From an uncultured Acidimicrobiales bacterium (GTDB lineage Bacteria; Actinomycetota; Acidimicrobiia; Acidimicrobiales; Aldehydirespiratoraceae), in assembly GCA_958296055.1 (NCBI GenBank), contig CATQHS010000001.1:1128277-1192276 (forward strand): a DNA stretch of 64,000 nt, given 5' to 3'. The notes beneath the pieces were generated by a model that searched no databases, was not told where the DNA came from, and was given only the letters and a program-made list of their open reading frames with translations. Shown one piece after another: positions 43,553 through 52,078 of this stretch. The position numbers and the translations under genes were made by a program. The first letter of the stretch is position 1. Every line of letters begins with the position of its first letter.

Positions 43553-44836
43553 TCACTCGGGGCGGAGGCCGAACCGGTCGGCGTAGAACTGCAGGGTCCG
43601 ACGCCGCTCGTCGGGGTCGCAACCGAGGGCGGCGAGGTCATAGCGCACCCGGCCGTGCTTGCCCCGGGGGTGCTCGGCCATGAAGGCGTCCATCCTGGCC
43701 TTCACGCCGGGGGTGAAGGGCTGGTCGGCCAGCTCGTAGATCCGGGCCACCATGGCCACGTCGTCGGCCATGAACTCGTCGAAGCGCACGTCCATCGACT
43801 GGTTGGCGCCGACCAGATCGCGGCCCGCGGCGAAGGCCCTAAACATCTGCTCGATCCGGTCTACCCAGTAGCGGGCCACGGCGCCGAGGCACTCGGGCCG
43901 GATGGACACCCGGGCCGTGTAGGCCAGCATGGTGGCCACCGACTGGGTGACCGACACCGGGTCCCGGTGGGTGCACACCACGGCGGCGTCGGGGAAGGCG
44001 GCCATGAGCGGGCCGAGTTGTTCGACGTGCTGAGGTGACTTGAGCACCCAGCGCTCCCCGCCGCCGAGATGGGTGCACACCCGCAGCACGGTGGCCAGCC
44101 ACTCGTACCAGGGGGTCTGGTCGGTTGACAGGTACCAGTCCCGGAAGCGCTCGTCGTGGAGGCTGGTTTCCCACAGCATCCCGCCGAAGGCCGGCATCTG
44201 AAGCTGGATCTCCTCGTGCACGTGGGCCGGGTACATGTCGTGCATCCGCTTGAAGTGGGGCAGGGCGTAGTTGAGCCCGGCCAGGGCGGCCTCGGTCCGG
44301 CGGTAGCGGGGGTCGGTGTCGTGAGCGGCGGCGCGGGCGGCGCCCTGCTCGTCCAGGGGCGGCACCGGTTCCAGCGCCTCCCAGTACTGAAGGGAGCGCA
44401 GGGCCGGGTCGGCGGCCAGCAGGTTGTGGAGATGGGTGGTGCCGGTGCGGGCCTGGCCGGCAATCACGATGGGCCGGGTGATCTGGATGTCGTGGGCCTC
44501 AGGGTGGCGGCGGAGGTAGTCGACGATCAGCAGCCGCTGGGAGGCGTTGGCCACCAGGGAGTCGAACAGCGACACCAGGCCCGCGCCCCGGCGCATCTCG
44601 TTGTCGGCCCCGATGCGCACCAACAGGCCGAGGGGCTCGTCGATGAGCTCGTCGCCGAAGTCGTCGAGCCCGGTGGCGTTGCGGGCGGCTTGGCGAACTG
44701 CGTCGACCGACCAGTCGAGGTCGTCGGCCTGGGCGTCTCTCTGGGCCAGCGCCTCGGCCACCCCCGGGGGGAAGACGGGGTCGGTCAAGTCGTCGATCCA
44801 CACGTCGGCGGGCCGGTCGGGCCGCTCGGCGCTCAC
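43553..44836 (-). CDS. Sulfotransferase family protein
   Basis: This 427-residue protein has the PAPS-binding P-loop IAGQARTGTTHLHNLL (residues 125-140), then GERWVLKSPQHVEQL and VVCTHRDPVSVTQS, the 3'-phosphate-binding segment. Actinobacterial members of this long type are usually annotated from sequence only; sulfate acceptors may be lipids, sterols or glycans. GTG 44836 is reached from the DUF1214 stop by a 16-codon micro-ORF. Confidence 0.88.
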   Translation of the reverse strand: MSAERPDRPADVWIDDLTDPVFPPGVAEALAQRDAQADDLDWSVDAVRQAARNATGLDDFGDELIDEPLGLLVRIGADNEMRRGAGLVSLFDSLVANASQRLLIVDYLRRHPEAHDIQITRPIVIAGQARTGTTHLHNLLAADPALRSLQYWEALEPVPPLDEQGAARAAAHDTDPRYRRTEAALAGLNYALPHFKRMHDMYPAHVHEEIQLQMPAFGGMLWETSLHDERFRDWYLSTDQTPWYEWLATVLRVCTHLGGGERWVLKSPQHVEQLGPLMAAFPDAAVVCTHRDPVSVTQSVATMLAYTARVSIRPECLGAVARYWVDRIEQMFRAFAAGRDLVGANQSMDVRFDEFMADDVAMVARIYELADQPFTPGVKARMDAFMAEHPRGKHGRVRYDLAALGCDPDERRRTLQFYADRFGLRPE

Positions 44837-44883
44837 GGCCGGGCCCTGGTCGAGCGGGTGCGGCCGAAGCGGCCTGCGCTCAC
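44833..44883 (-). other. 16-codon micro-ORF between DUF1214 and sulfotransferase genes
   Basis: The DUF1214 stop overlaps GTG 44883, which reads VSAGRFGRTRSTRARP-stop. That stop overlaps GTG 44836, the sulfotransferase start. GGGCCCGGCCGTGAGCGC precedes and includes both GTG codons, a 47-bp duplication. Confidence 0.6.
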
Positions 44884-46004
44884 GGCCGGGCCCCGGTCAG
44901 GTCGGCGAGCTTCACCACCTCGGCCTGGGGCGTGTCGATCTCGCCCTCGGCCAGCACGAAGCGCCAGAACACCATGCCGAAGGCCCGGCCCTCGGTGTCG
45001 ATCCAGTTGGGCGTGCCGGGGTCCCGGTGGGTCAGCACGATCCGGAAGGTGCCGTCGGGTTCGAGCCGGGTCTGGGCCCGGTTGAGCCCGACGGTGCGGT
45101 GGGCGTAGTCGTAGGTCTGGGTCCAGCGGTTCCACAGCACCACGTGGCCGGTGCGGCACTCCGGCCACCGGCCGGTCATCACCAGGGCTTCGTCGGGGCC
45201 GATGAGGTAGGGGGCCATGGAGTAATGGGCGTCGGCGAACGACAGGGCCAGGTCGCCGGGGGTGACCGGCGGCGGGAACACGTTGGGGACCCGGCTCACG
45301 AAAGCCTGCTGGGGGCGCTGGGCGGGCGGCCCCATTCCCAGCGTGCGGGATCGCACGAAGTTGGCCACCCGGCGGATGCCGGCCGCGACGCTCTCGTTGT
45401 CGGGGGGCGGGGGCGGGCCGGCGGGCGGGTCGAGGGGCTCGATGGTCAGCCGGACCGGGACATGCGGGTCGGCGGCCACCGCCCGGGGCTCCTCGAAGTA
45501 GTGGCGGGTGGTGAGGCTGCGGGCGTCGTCGGCCAGGCCGATCCAGTTGCGGGGCCGCTCGGGGCCGCCCGCGGTCACCTCGAAGCTCCCGTTGGCATCC
45601 ACGTCGAACTGGTCGGAGCTGATGGCCCCGGCGGTTCGGTAGGCGCCGAAGTCGCCCCCGTCCGGCCCGGCCTCGACGGTGACGGTGGCGTACACGGCGC
45701 CGGCCATGTTGCCCCGCACCCGGTAGGCCATCCCGGCCGCGACCGGCGCTTCGTAGTAGAGGGCGTCGGGGTTGTCGCCGGTGAACTTGCGGGTGGGCGA
45801 CACGATCCGCCGGAACACCGGCCGGGCCGGGTCCTCTTCGAAGTGCCCGTAGAGCCCACCCTCCAGCAGGTGCATGACGGCCCGATGGGCGCCGGCGATG
45901 TCGTCGGGCGATTCGACCATCCACTCCGGCCCGGCGAATCGCTCGTCGATCTCGACCAGCAGGTCGATCAGCTCCCTCAACGCCCTGCGGCTCTCAGCCA
46001 CCAC
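44880..46004 (-). CDS. DUF1214 domain protein
   Basis: This 374-residue protein belongs by pattern to the DUF1214/DUF1254 group: SPTRKFTGDNPDALYYEAPV, MAGAVYATVTVEAGPDGGDF, and a C-terminal domain ending WRFVLAEGEIDTPQAEVVKL. The function is unknown. It appears next to sulfotransferases and lipid-modifying genes in actinobacteria, which suggests a joint pathway (inference). The gene before it ends in TAG and this start has a GAGGAG close by, so no stop/start relay exists at that side. Confidence 0.72.
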   Translation of the reverse strand: MVAESRRALRELIDLLVEIDERFAGPEWMVESPDDIAGAHRAVMHLLEGGLYGHFEEDPARPVFRRIVSPTRKFTGDNPDALYYEAPVAAGMAYRVRGNMAGAVYATVTVEAGPDGGDFGAYRTAGAISSDQFDVDANGSFEVTAGGPERPRNWIGLADDARSLTTRHYFEEPRAVAADPHVPVRLTIEPLDPPAGPPPPPDNESVAAGIRRVANFVRSRTLGMGPPAQRPQQAFVSRVPNVFPPPVTPGDLALSFADAHYSMAPYLIGPDEALVMTGRWPECRTGHVVLWNRWTQTYDYAHRTVGLNRAQTRLEPDGTFRIVLTHRDPGTPNWIDTEGRAFGMVFWRFVLAEGEIDTPQAEVVKLADLTGARP

Positions 46005-46015
46005 TCCTCGCGAAG

Positions 46016-46930
46016 CTACTTCCTTGAACGGATGAAGTCACCGAGCGGGCCGAGATCGTGGGCCCAAAAGATGGTCAGCCCGGCGTCCTGAGCTTGCCGG
46101 AGGTTGTTCTTCTTGAAGACGCCTGAAAGCACCGCGCTCGGAACAGTTTGGCCTCGGCCGAAGTAGTCGATCCAGGCAACGGCTTTGGCGGCCGCGTCGT
46201 TGTTCAGCCGCTTCACGGAGTTGATGGCCGAGTTGGACACCTTGCATTCGATGGGCATGAGGCTGCCGTCGTGGAGTTGCACGACGATGTCGGCCTTGCG
46301 ATGACCGAAGAGGCACTCCCCGCAGAATGAGCCTGGCGCGGGAGCTTCACCGTGAGTGTTGATCTCTCGCGGCTCCGCCTCGGTGAGGCCGATGTCAGCC
46401 AAGTAGGCCTTGACCGCCTCCTCTTGGTCGGTCTTGGCCTGATTTCTCCTATTGGTCTGAACCCGCTGAGTGGCCATGAGGCTGGCCGAGGCCATCGCCG
46501 CCGCGCTCAACTCGTGATCGCGAGGAGGGCGCCCCTCGGCCACCCACGGGAACCGCTTGGTGTCGAGGCTGGCGAGAATGGTGTCGATGACCCGGGCGGC
46601 CATTTTCAGGTCTTCGCGTAGCTTGTTGGGTGCCAGCGAGGCATCGGCCAGGGTCTTGAGGTCGTCAGCGGAGATAGGCGGTCCAGCCAGGTATCGGAGG
46701 GCTTCCAGCAGGTCCGGGTCGGTGAGCGTTTCCAGAGAGGCGTCGGTGAGCCGCGACAGGTTGTCCGTCTCCGACAGCAGGCTTCTGACGTTGGCGGCGT
46801 AGTCGTCGAAGACTTCGAGATACTGCTCCACCGGCTCTCTGAGACGCTCTTCGCGGAAGGCTTCCAGGGCTTTGGCCAGTTGTTCGTCTAACTGCTCATC
46901 GGTCCAGCGGGGCGGACCGGTCCGGCTCAT
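46016..46930 (-). CDS. XamI-type restriction endonuclease
   Basis: This is a 304-residue protein from ATG 46930; ATG 46954 would add eight residues and overlap the methylase. HRKADIVVQLHDGSLMPIECK holds the PD-(D/E)XK-like catalytic Asp (near residue 212) and Glu-Cys-Lys (near 226), followed by VSNSAINSVKRLNNDAAAK, the signature of the XamI family. Family members cut a 6-bp palindrome (GTCGAC for XamI itself, from memory). FCGECLFGH suggests a partial metal site. It is coupled to the methylase gene upstream. Confidence 0.8.
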   Translation of the reverse strand: MSRTGPPRWTDEQLDEQLAKALEAFREERLREPVEQYLEVFDDYAANVRSLLSETDNLSRLTDASLETLTDPDLLEALRYLAGPPISADDLKTLADASLAPNKLREDLKMAARVIDTILASLDTKRFPWVAEGRPPRDHELSAAAMASASLMATQRVQTNRRNQAKTDQEEAVKAYLADIGLTEAEPREINTHGEAPAPGSFCGECLFGHRKADIVVQLHDGSLMPIECKVSNSAINSVKRLNNDAAAKAVAWIDYFGRGQTVPSAVLSGVFKKNNLRQAQDAGLTIFWAHDLGPLGDFIRSRK

Positions 46931-46941
46931 CGCCCGCTCAT
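46927..46941 (-). other. 4-codon micro-ORF between XamI-type methylase and endonuclease genes
   Basis: The methylase TGA overlaps ATG 46941 (MSGR-stop), whose TGA overlaps ATG 46930 of the endonuclease. ATGAGCGGG and ATGAGCCGG are near repeats 11 bp apart. Such coupling would delay or lower endonuclease production relative to the methylase. Confidence 0.5.
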
Positions 46942-48605
46942 GATGCGGCCGCATCCAGTACCGCAGGGGACGGTACGGGGATGCGGGACATCTCTGACGG
47001 CTCGAACTTGACGAGGCCGCCGGCGTAGGTGCGGCCTACCGCGGTTGGGGCCGCGGCCCGCAGGGAGGCGGCCAGGGCGTCGAGGGCGGCGGGCGTCATG
47101 GGCTCTCGGGGATAGATGCCGTGGGCGACGTTCACGTTGCGGACCCCGGCCAGGTTGCGGACGAAAGCGGGCGGGCGGCGGGCCATGTAAGTGGCGAGGA
47201 TCGGCGCGGGAGGGCGCAGGCCCACCGACCACCACGGGTTGCGGTTGCGGGCTATGTAGCCAGCGTGGGCACCTCTGCGCTCGGCGGCGCGCAGGAACCG
47301 GCTGATCCGGGCTCGGTCGGCTTCGTCAAACTCGTCTAGGTCAGCGGGCAGATCGACTACGGCCCGCAGACCACCGCTACCGCGGAGCACGCCGTCGGTC
47401 AGGTCAAAAAGCTCTCGTGCTCTTGTAATCGAGGCGCACAGCACGTCGGGTGGCAGCGCCGGGTCGGCGGCGTCGGTGATCCAGGTCGAGTTGGCGCCGG
47501 TCACCGCTCCCCGATGCACCCGGCACAGCTCACCCAGCTCCACCCAGCCCTCGGGCGGCTTCGGCGCGCCGTTGCCGTTCAACAAAGACGACCACCTCGG
47601 CGCGGCCCGCAGGCGCTCGCGGCTGAACTCCTCGCCGCCGCTGAGCGCCCCAAGTTGCGACGATCTCTCAACTCGCCTCATGCGGACGGCAGGCGCAGCC
47701 GTGCCCACCTCGAAGCAGATAACGGCCGCAGTGGTGGCCGTACCGTCGAACGGAGTGGCCTCGGGGTCGATCACGTGGATCGACACACCGCCCAGCTCAC
47801 CCGCCACCAGCTCCCTGAGCAGGCGGCCGTAGTTCACTTCGAGCCACTCCGCCGAGGTGACGAACGCGCCCACATCACCCAGTCGGGAATGCAGGGCAGT
47901 AGCCAGCAGGAAGTGGACGTGCAACCCGGCCAGGCCGCTGGCCTTCAGACCCAAGTCGGCGGCTCGCCGGGCCAGCCAGGCCTTGCCCGACGGTTCGATC
48001 TGGTGATGACGGACGTAGGGAGGGTTCCCGAGGTAGGCGGTAGTGCCCTCGCATTGGCCGAGGTCGACGGTCCGGTAGTCGTGAACGACGATCCGGGAGC
48101 GGTCATCGAAGCCGGCGGCGGTGAGGTTGGCCCGGGCCAGCAGCGCGGCCAACGGGTCAACCTCCACCCCGACCAGGGACGCCTCCGGCAAAGCCCGGCC
48201 TGCCGCGGTCAAGAACCGGGCCGAGCCGGTCCCCGGATCGACGACCCGGGCAGGCACCCGACCCGCCGCCCAGGCCACCATTGAGGAGACGATCTCAGCA
48301 GGCGTGTAGGTGGCGCCCAGCGCTCGGCGTCGGTCCGGGGGCCGGAGCCGCATGAGGGTCTCGCCCAGCGGATCGCCCCCGGCCCGGATCGAAGAGACCA
48401 GCCTGCCGATGTCTCTGCCGCGGCCAAGCGGCCCGAGCGGGCCCACGAGAGCGGCCTCAGGTTCCGAAAGCCCCGCCAGGGCCCCCTCCCGGGCAATGGC
48501 CCAGGCCGCGGCGGCCAAGCTCTGCTCGCTGGACAGCTCCTGCCCGTCAGCGTCCTTCGCGGCTGGCGCGTCGGCGATCAGCGTCATCTGAACCGAGTCT
48601 GACAT
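46938..48605 (-). CDS. XamI-type DNA adenine methyltransferase
   Basis: This 555-residue N6-adenine methylase has the S-adenosylmethionine loop VVDPGTGSARFLTAAGRAL near residue 118, an acidic VGVEVDPLAALLARANL, and catalytic motif IV AYLGNPPYVRHHQ near 190. The C-terminal half should recognise the target sequence. It protects host DNA from the endonuclease encoded directly downstream. GC content is like the chromosome, unlike the AT-rich operon that starts 190 bp away on the other strand. Confidence 0.86.
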   Translation of the reverse strand: MSDSVQMTLIADAPAAKDADGQELSSEQSLAAAAWAIAREGALAGLSEPEAALVGPLGPLGRGRDIGRLVSSIRAGGDPLGETLMRLRPPDRRRALGATYTPAEIVSSMVAWAAGRVPARVVDPGTGSARFLTAAGRALPEASLVGVEVDPLAALLARANLTAAGFDDRSRIVVHDYRTVDLGQCEGTTAYLGNPPYVRHHQIEPSGKAWLARRAADLGLKASGLAGLHVHFLLATALHSRLGDVGAFVTSAEWLEVNYGRLLRELVAGELGGVSIHVIDPEATPFDGTATTAAVICFEVGTAAPAVRMRRVERSSQLGALSGGEEFSRERLRAAPRWSSLLNGNGAPKPPEGWVELGELCRVHRGAVTGANSTWITDAADPALPPDVLCASITRARELFDLTDGVLRGSGGLRAVVDLPADLDEFDEADRARISRFLRAAERRGAHAGYIARNRNPWWSVGLRPPAPILATYMARRPPAFVRNLAGVRNVNVAHGIYPREPMTPAALDALAASLRAAAPTAVGRTYAGGLVKFEPSEMSRIPVPSPAVLDAAAS

Positions 48606-48711
48606 CGGACCACCCCAGGTGCGTGGATGTTGTGAGCGTACGCATGTTGGTCCAAGAGTGTGACAGGCTGCCTCCCTTATCTGTCGTCATTCACCGAACT
48701 AGCGTATGCTA

Positions 48712-48740
48712 TTGCATCTAAAGGCGTGCTAAGCTATACT
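48712..48740 (+). promoter_or_regulatory. Promoter of the AT-rich four-gene operon
   Basis: TTGCAT, a 17-bp spacer and TATACT form a clear housekeeping-type promoter 53 bp before ATG 48794, which has AGAGGCGG as ribosome site. Two related dyads, AGCGTACGCAT (48635) and AGCGTATGCTA (48701), lie in the same 188-bp divergent gap and could be operators (inference). Confidence 0.6.
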
Positions 48741-48793
48741 CGTGAGTGGCGCAGGTATTTCTTATGTCGGTTGCATAGCTAGAGAGGCGGAAC

Positions 48794-50755
48794 ATGGATA
48801 CCAGCGATCGTGAAACGAAGCTGACACTGCTAGAAACAAGCTTTCCAGCGCTCACTGTTTCACTCGTAGCTGAAGCTGATCGACGGGGTAAAGATCCGGC
48901 CTACGCAGCCCACCGTTGGTGGGCTCGCCGCCCACCAACCATCATGCGCGCTCTTCTCTTGGCAGCAATACTGGAAGCCGATACTAGCGAGGAAGAATTC
49001 TGGACGCTCTACGCGAGCAGCGAGAGATCCTTAACAGGCATACAAGTACATGACCCATTCATGGGCGGCGGGTCAACTTTGATAGAGGCATCGAGACTTG
49101 GAGCTAAAGTCAGTGGAACTGATGTTGATCCGATAGCACGGACAATTGTTGCCCATGGTCTCCAACCTGCTAGCCAATCCGAAGTAAGTGAGGCCGGTGA
49201 AGCACTCATGTCTTTCCTGCGTACTCACTTCTCAGTACTATACCCTGGTCAAGGTGGGGAACCTCTGCACTGGTTTTGGATATCTCTTGTCACATGTCCT
49301 AGATGCCAAGAGACCGGTCCTCTATACCGGTCTCACCTTTTAGCTCGTGACTGTGGGAAGCTAGGTGCCGTTGTACGTGATCAAACTGCCACCGTTTTTG
49401 ACCCTAATACATTTGAACTCCATTACCTAGAATCACCTAAATGTGAATCTTTTAAAGATTCAATAGGGGGAAAAATATACATCAACCATGGGACATTTAG
49501 GGATCGCAAATACCATTGCCCAAAGTGCGGAGAAAAATCCAATCACCGTGAACTCCAAACAGGTTCAGCACCACAAAAAATGATTGCTGTTGAACGAACT
49601 TCAACTAAATCTAGGCGTAAACTATACGAACCTCAGACCGAAGATCTAGCGGCAATCGATACGGCTAATGCGATGCTTGATGAGCCACCCGTGCGGTTGC
49701 ATCTGCCTACAGATGATTTTAAAGCCAATCGATGCGATCCTCGTCCGCGTAGTTTCGGTATGACAGCCGTAAAAGATCTATTTACATCTAGGCAATTGCT
49801 CGTCTTGGGTGCTGCGCATGCTTGGGTCCAAGACAAAAATCTTTCACCTTCAACTAATCTGGCTATTAGACTAATACTTTCTAATGCACTCGCAAATAAT
49901 AATCGGCTTTGCTCATACGCTACGGATTATGGTCGTCTCTCTGCTCTTTTTAGCATCAGAGGATACTCTCTCCCAGCTTTAGCTGTTGAGTTGAACCCGC
50001 TTCATAGTGATGGTGGTCGCGGAACACTCCAGCAATGCCTCAACCGCGTGACTCGCTCTGCTGCAACTAAAGTGCGCCGATCAACCTGGGAAACTAAAAC
50101 TCAAAAAACTGCATTTAAACAGTTCAACTTCATTCGAGAGCAGATATCAGTTGATATACAATGTTCATCTGCTGCAGACGCAAGGGTGAAACCTGGTGTT
50201 GATCTCCTTGTTTTCGACCCACCATATTACGATTATATCCTATATGAAGAGTTAGCAGAACTATTTAGAGCGTGGAATACAGATCTTGCATATAGCGGAC
50301 AAACATTGCAATCATCGATATCTGAAGATGAAAGTGACTTCGGTGTGGCTCTTGCAGATTGCCTTCGTCCATCAATTCTAGCTAGAAACTCTCGCTATCC
50401 AATTGTATTCACATATCATTCATCCAGAGAAGCGGCTTGGAAAGCGATCGGAGTAGCCCTTGATGAAGCTAAACTTAGAGTGACAAGTATATGGCCGATA
50501 CGTAGCGATGGACACATGGGTCACCACAGTTATCCTGGAAACTGTGAGTGGGACGTAGTGGTAGTTTGTCGGCCTCTTGATGAGACAACTACTGCCAAGT
50601 CACCCGACTTGTCTCATCTGTGGAATACCTGTCTAGGAGATTTCAACGTGAACGTTGCTGATAGAAGAAATTTCTTATACGCTCATCAAATGGCATCACC
50701 CAGATTCGGCCATATCAGTAGCTACACAAAGAGCTACACAAAGCAGGAGACCTAA
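48794..50755 (+). CDS. DUF1156-type DNA methyltransferase with zinc-ribbon insert
   Basis: This 653-residue protein opens LETSFPALTVSLVAEADRRG and AHRWWARRPP, the DUF1156 signature. The AdoMet loop is VHDPFMGGGSTLIEA (about residue 86), and motif IV is LVFDPPYYDYILYEEL (about 473), whose DPPY predicts N6-adenine or N4-cytosine methylation. Between them, CPRC (about 168) and CPKCGEK (about 241) form a zinc ribbon that could be part of target recognition. It is the first gene of the operon, followed with zero spacing by the ParB-like gene. Codon use is AT-rich, pointing to transfer. Confidence 0.85.
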   Translation: MDTSDRETKLTLLETSFPALTVSLVAEADRRGKDPAYAAHRWWARRPPTIMRALLLAAILEADTSEEEFWTLYASSERSLTGIQVHDPFMGGGSTLIEASRLGAKVSGTDVDPIARTIVAHGLQPASQSEVSEAGEALMSFLRTHFSVLYPGQGGEPLHWFWISLVTCPRCQETGPLYRSHLLARDCGKLGAVVRDQTATVFDPNTFELHYLESPKCESFKDSIGGKIYINHGTFRDRKYHCPKCGEKSNHRELQTGSAPQKMIAVERTSTKSRRKLYEPQTEDLAAIDTANAMLDEPPVRLHLPTDDFKANRCDPRPRSFGMTAVKDLFTSRQLLVLGAAHAWVQDKNLSPSTNLAIRLILSNALANNNRLCSYATDYGRLSALFSIRGYSLPALAVELNPLHSDGGRGTLQQCLNRVTRSAATKVRRSTWETKTQKTAFKQFNFIREQISVDIQCSSAADARVKPGVDLLVFDPPYYDYILYEELAELFRAWNTDLAYSGQTLQSSISEDESDFGVALADCLRPSILARNSRYPIVFTYHSSREAAWKAIGVALDEAKLRVTSIWPIRSDGHMGHHSYPGNCEWDVVVVCRPLDETTTAKSPDLSHLWNTCLGDFNVNVADRRNFLYAHQMASPRFGHISSYTKSYTKQET

Positions 50756-52078
50756 ATGGATATTGAAGAACGGACTACTCACATAGCTAACGCACCCGAA
50801 GCCGGAAAAGAGCGACTATGGGCACTAGGTGAGTGGAAGAATGTACCTGTAAAGCGCGTTCATAGCGACGCTCTAATTTTAAACATTAATAACAGACGTT
50901 TTGCAGCGGAGCGAAAGCTATATGAAAAGCAATTAGGTCACTCACTGGACTCAGAAAATAGTTATACAGATGCACTAAGCCTTGAAGCTATTCTCCTTGA
51001 TCGAGACCTTCATGTAGTCGGCGACCAAGTAGTTGGCAAACCTAATAAAGACCATTTGGCGCTCCGTCAAGACTGGCAAAACCGGAAGCAAGAATCGCCT
51101 TTCTGGATACGTCCCGATGGAACGGTTCGCAATGGTAATCGTCGGCTAGCAATGCTCCGACGCCTCCAACGTGAAAAGGGTTCAGAAGGCAACGAATACG
51201 TAGATGCAGTCGTCCTTGTTCCGACTGAAATAAATGAGATAGCAATGTTTGAGATGGAGCAACGCGAACAATTAACCGAAGACTATAAGGTTCGTTATAC
51301 AGATATAAACCTTCTTCTAGCCATAAAAGATGCCGCCGATGACAAAAGAGTAGACTGGCACGATGATGACAATATTGTCAAAGTAGCCGGTGAACTCCAG
51401 CATGTCATGCGTAACAATCCTAATTACGCAATCGTCCAACTTTATGCCATAAAATATATGGATGAGTACCTCTCTGATCTTGGTGAGGAAGGTAGCTATG
51501 ACAAACTGATAGGTCAGATTGAACGCTTCCGTGACGTAGGCCGGATTATGCGCCAAATTAGGCTGGACAACTCAAATCGTGAACCCACGATGCTTAATGT
51601 TTTATTTGCCGCCATTAATGCTGGACTGACACACCTTGAAATCCGTAAAGTCCGTACCTTGTTCAATGATGATCACGACGCTTTCGATCGTCTTGCAGCC
51701 GACATTGCTGACGCAGAGGGTGAATGGGATATACAGATTGAAGAAGGAACGTTAGGAGATCCTGAAGTGGTCGGTATCGAAAGCACCGATCCTGAAGGGG
51801 ACGGTAACCAACCTGAACTTCCTGGCCCGGTTGTGACTAACTATCCAAAGAATGATGTCAAAGCGGCTTTCGAAGATGCTATAGATAGGCATCAGGCATC
51901 TCAAACAAATGATATTTTAAAGACAGTTAAAGAGATTAATAATCGTCTCGAAGTTCTTGCTAATTCAACCACAAATACCTTGGCTAATGAACTATCAGAT
52001 AACAGTACATCTGAACTTCGCAATGCAGTCAACTCAATGCTTGAATGGTTCACAGAGTATCAATCATCACTGAGGTGA
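50756..52078 (+). CDS. ParB/Srx-fold protein
   Basis: This 440-residue protein has the ParB-like nucleotide-binding segment VRNGNRRLAMLRRLQREKG near residue 123 (G-x-R-R pattern), preceded by VPVKRVHSDALILNINNRRF. An acidic linker (DPEGDGNQPELPGPV, about 340-360) and a coiled-coil-like C-terminus (NDILKTVKEINNRLEVLANS) follow. ParB-fold proteins use CTP or ATP; here the role may be DNA loading, switching or regulation. No ParA partner is present, so plasmid partition is unlikely. The start follows the previous stop without a gap, and the end overlaps the helicase start. Confidence 0.76.
   Translation: MDIEERTTHIANAPEAGKERLWALGEWKNVPVKRVHSDALILNINNRRFAAERKLYEKQLGHSLDSENSYTDALSLEAILLDRDLHVVGDQVVGKPNKDHLALRQDWQNRKQESPFWIRPDGTVRNGNRRLAMLRRLQREKGSEGNEYVDAVVLVPTEINEIAMFEMEQREQLTEDYKVRYTDINLLLAIKDAADDKRVDWHDDDNIVKVAGELQHVMRNNPNYAIVQLYAIKYMDEYLSDLGEEGSYDKLIGQIERFRDVGRIMRQIRLDNSNREPTMLNVLFAAINAGLTHLEIRKVRTLFNDDHDAFDRLAADIADAEGEWDIQIEEGTLGDPEVVGIESTDPEGDGNQPELPGPVVTNYPKNDVKAAFEDAIDRHQASQTNDILKTVKEINNRLEVLANSTTNTLANELSDNSTSELRNAVNSMLEWFTEYQSSLR

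Noticed and set aside
50756-52078. Plasmid partition locus
   Set aside because: ParB-fold protein has no ParA neighbour or parS-like repeats and is embedded between a methylase and a helicase.
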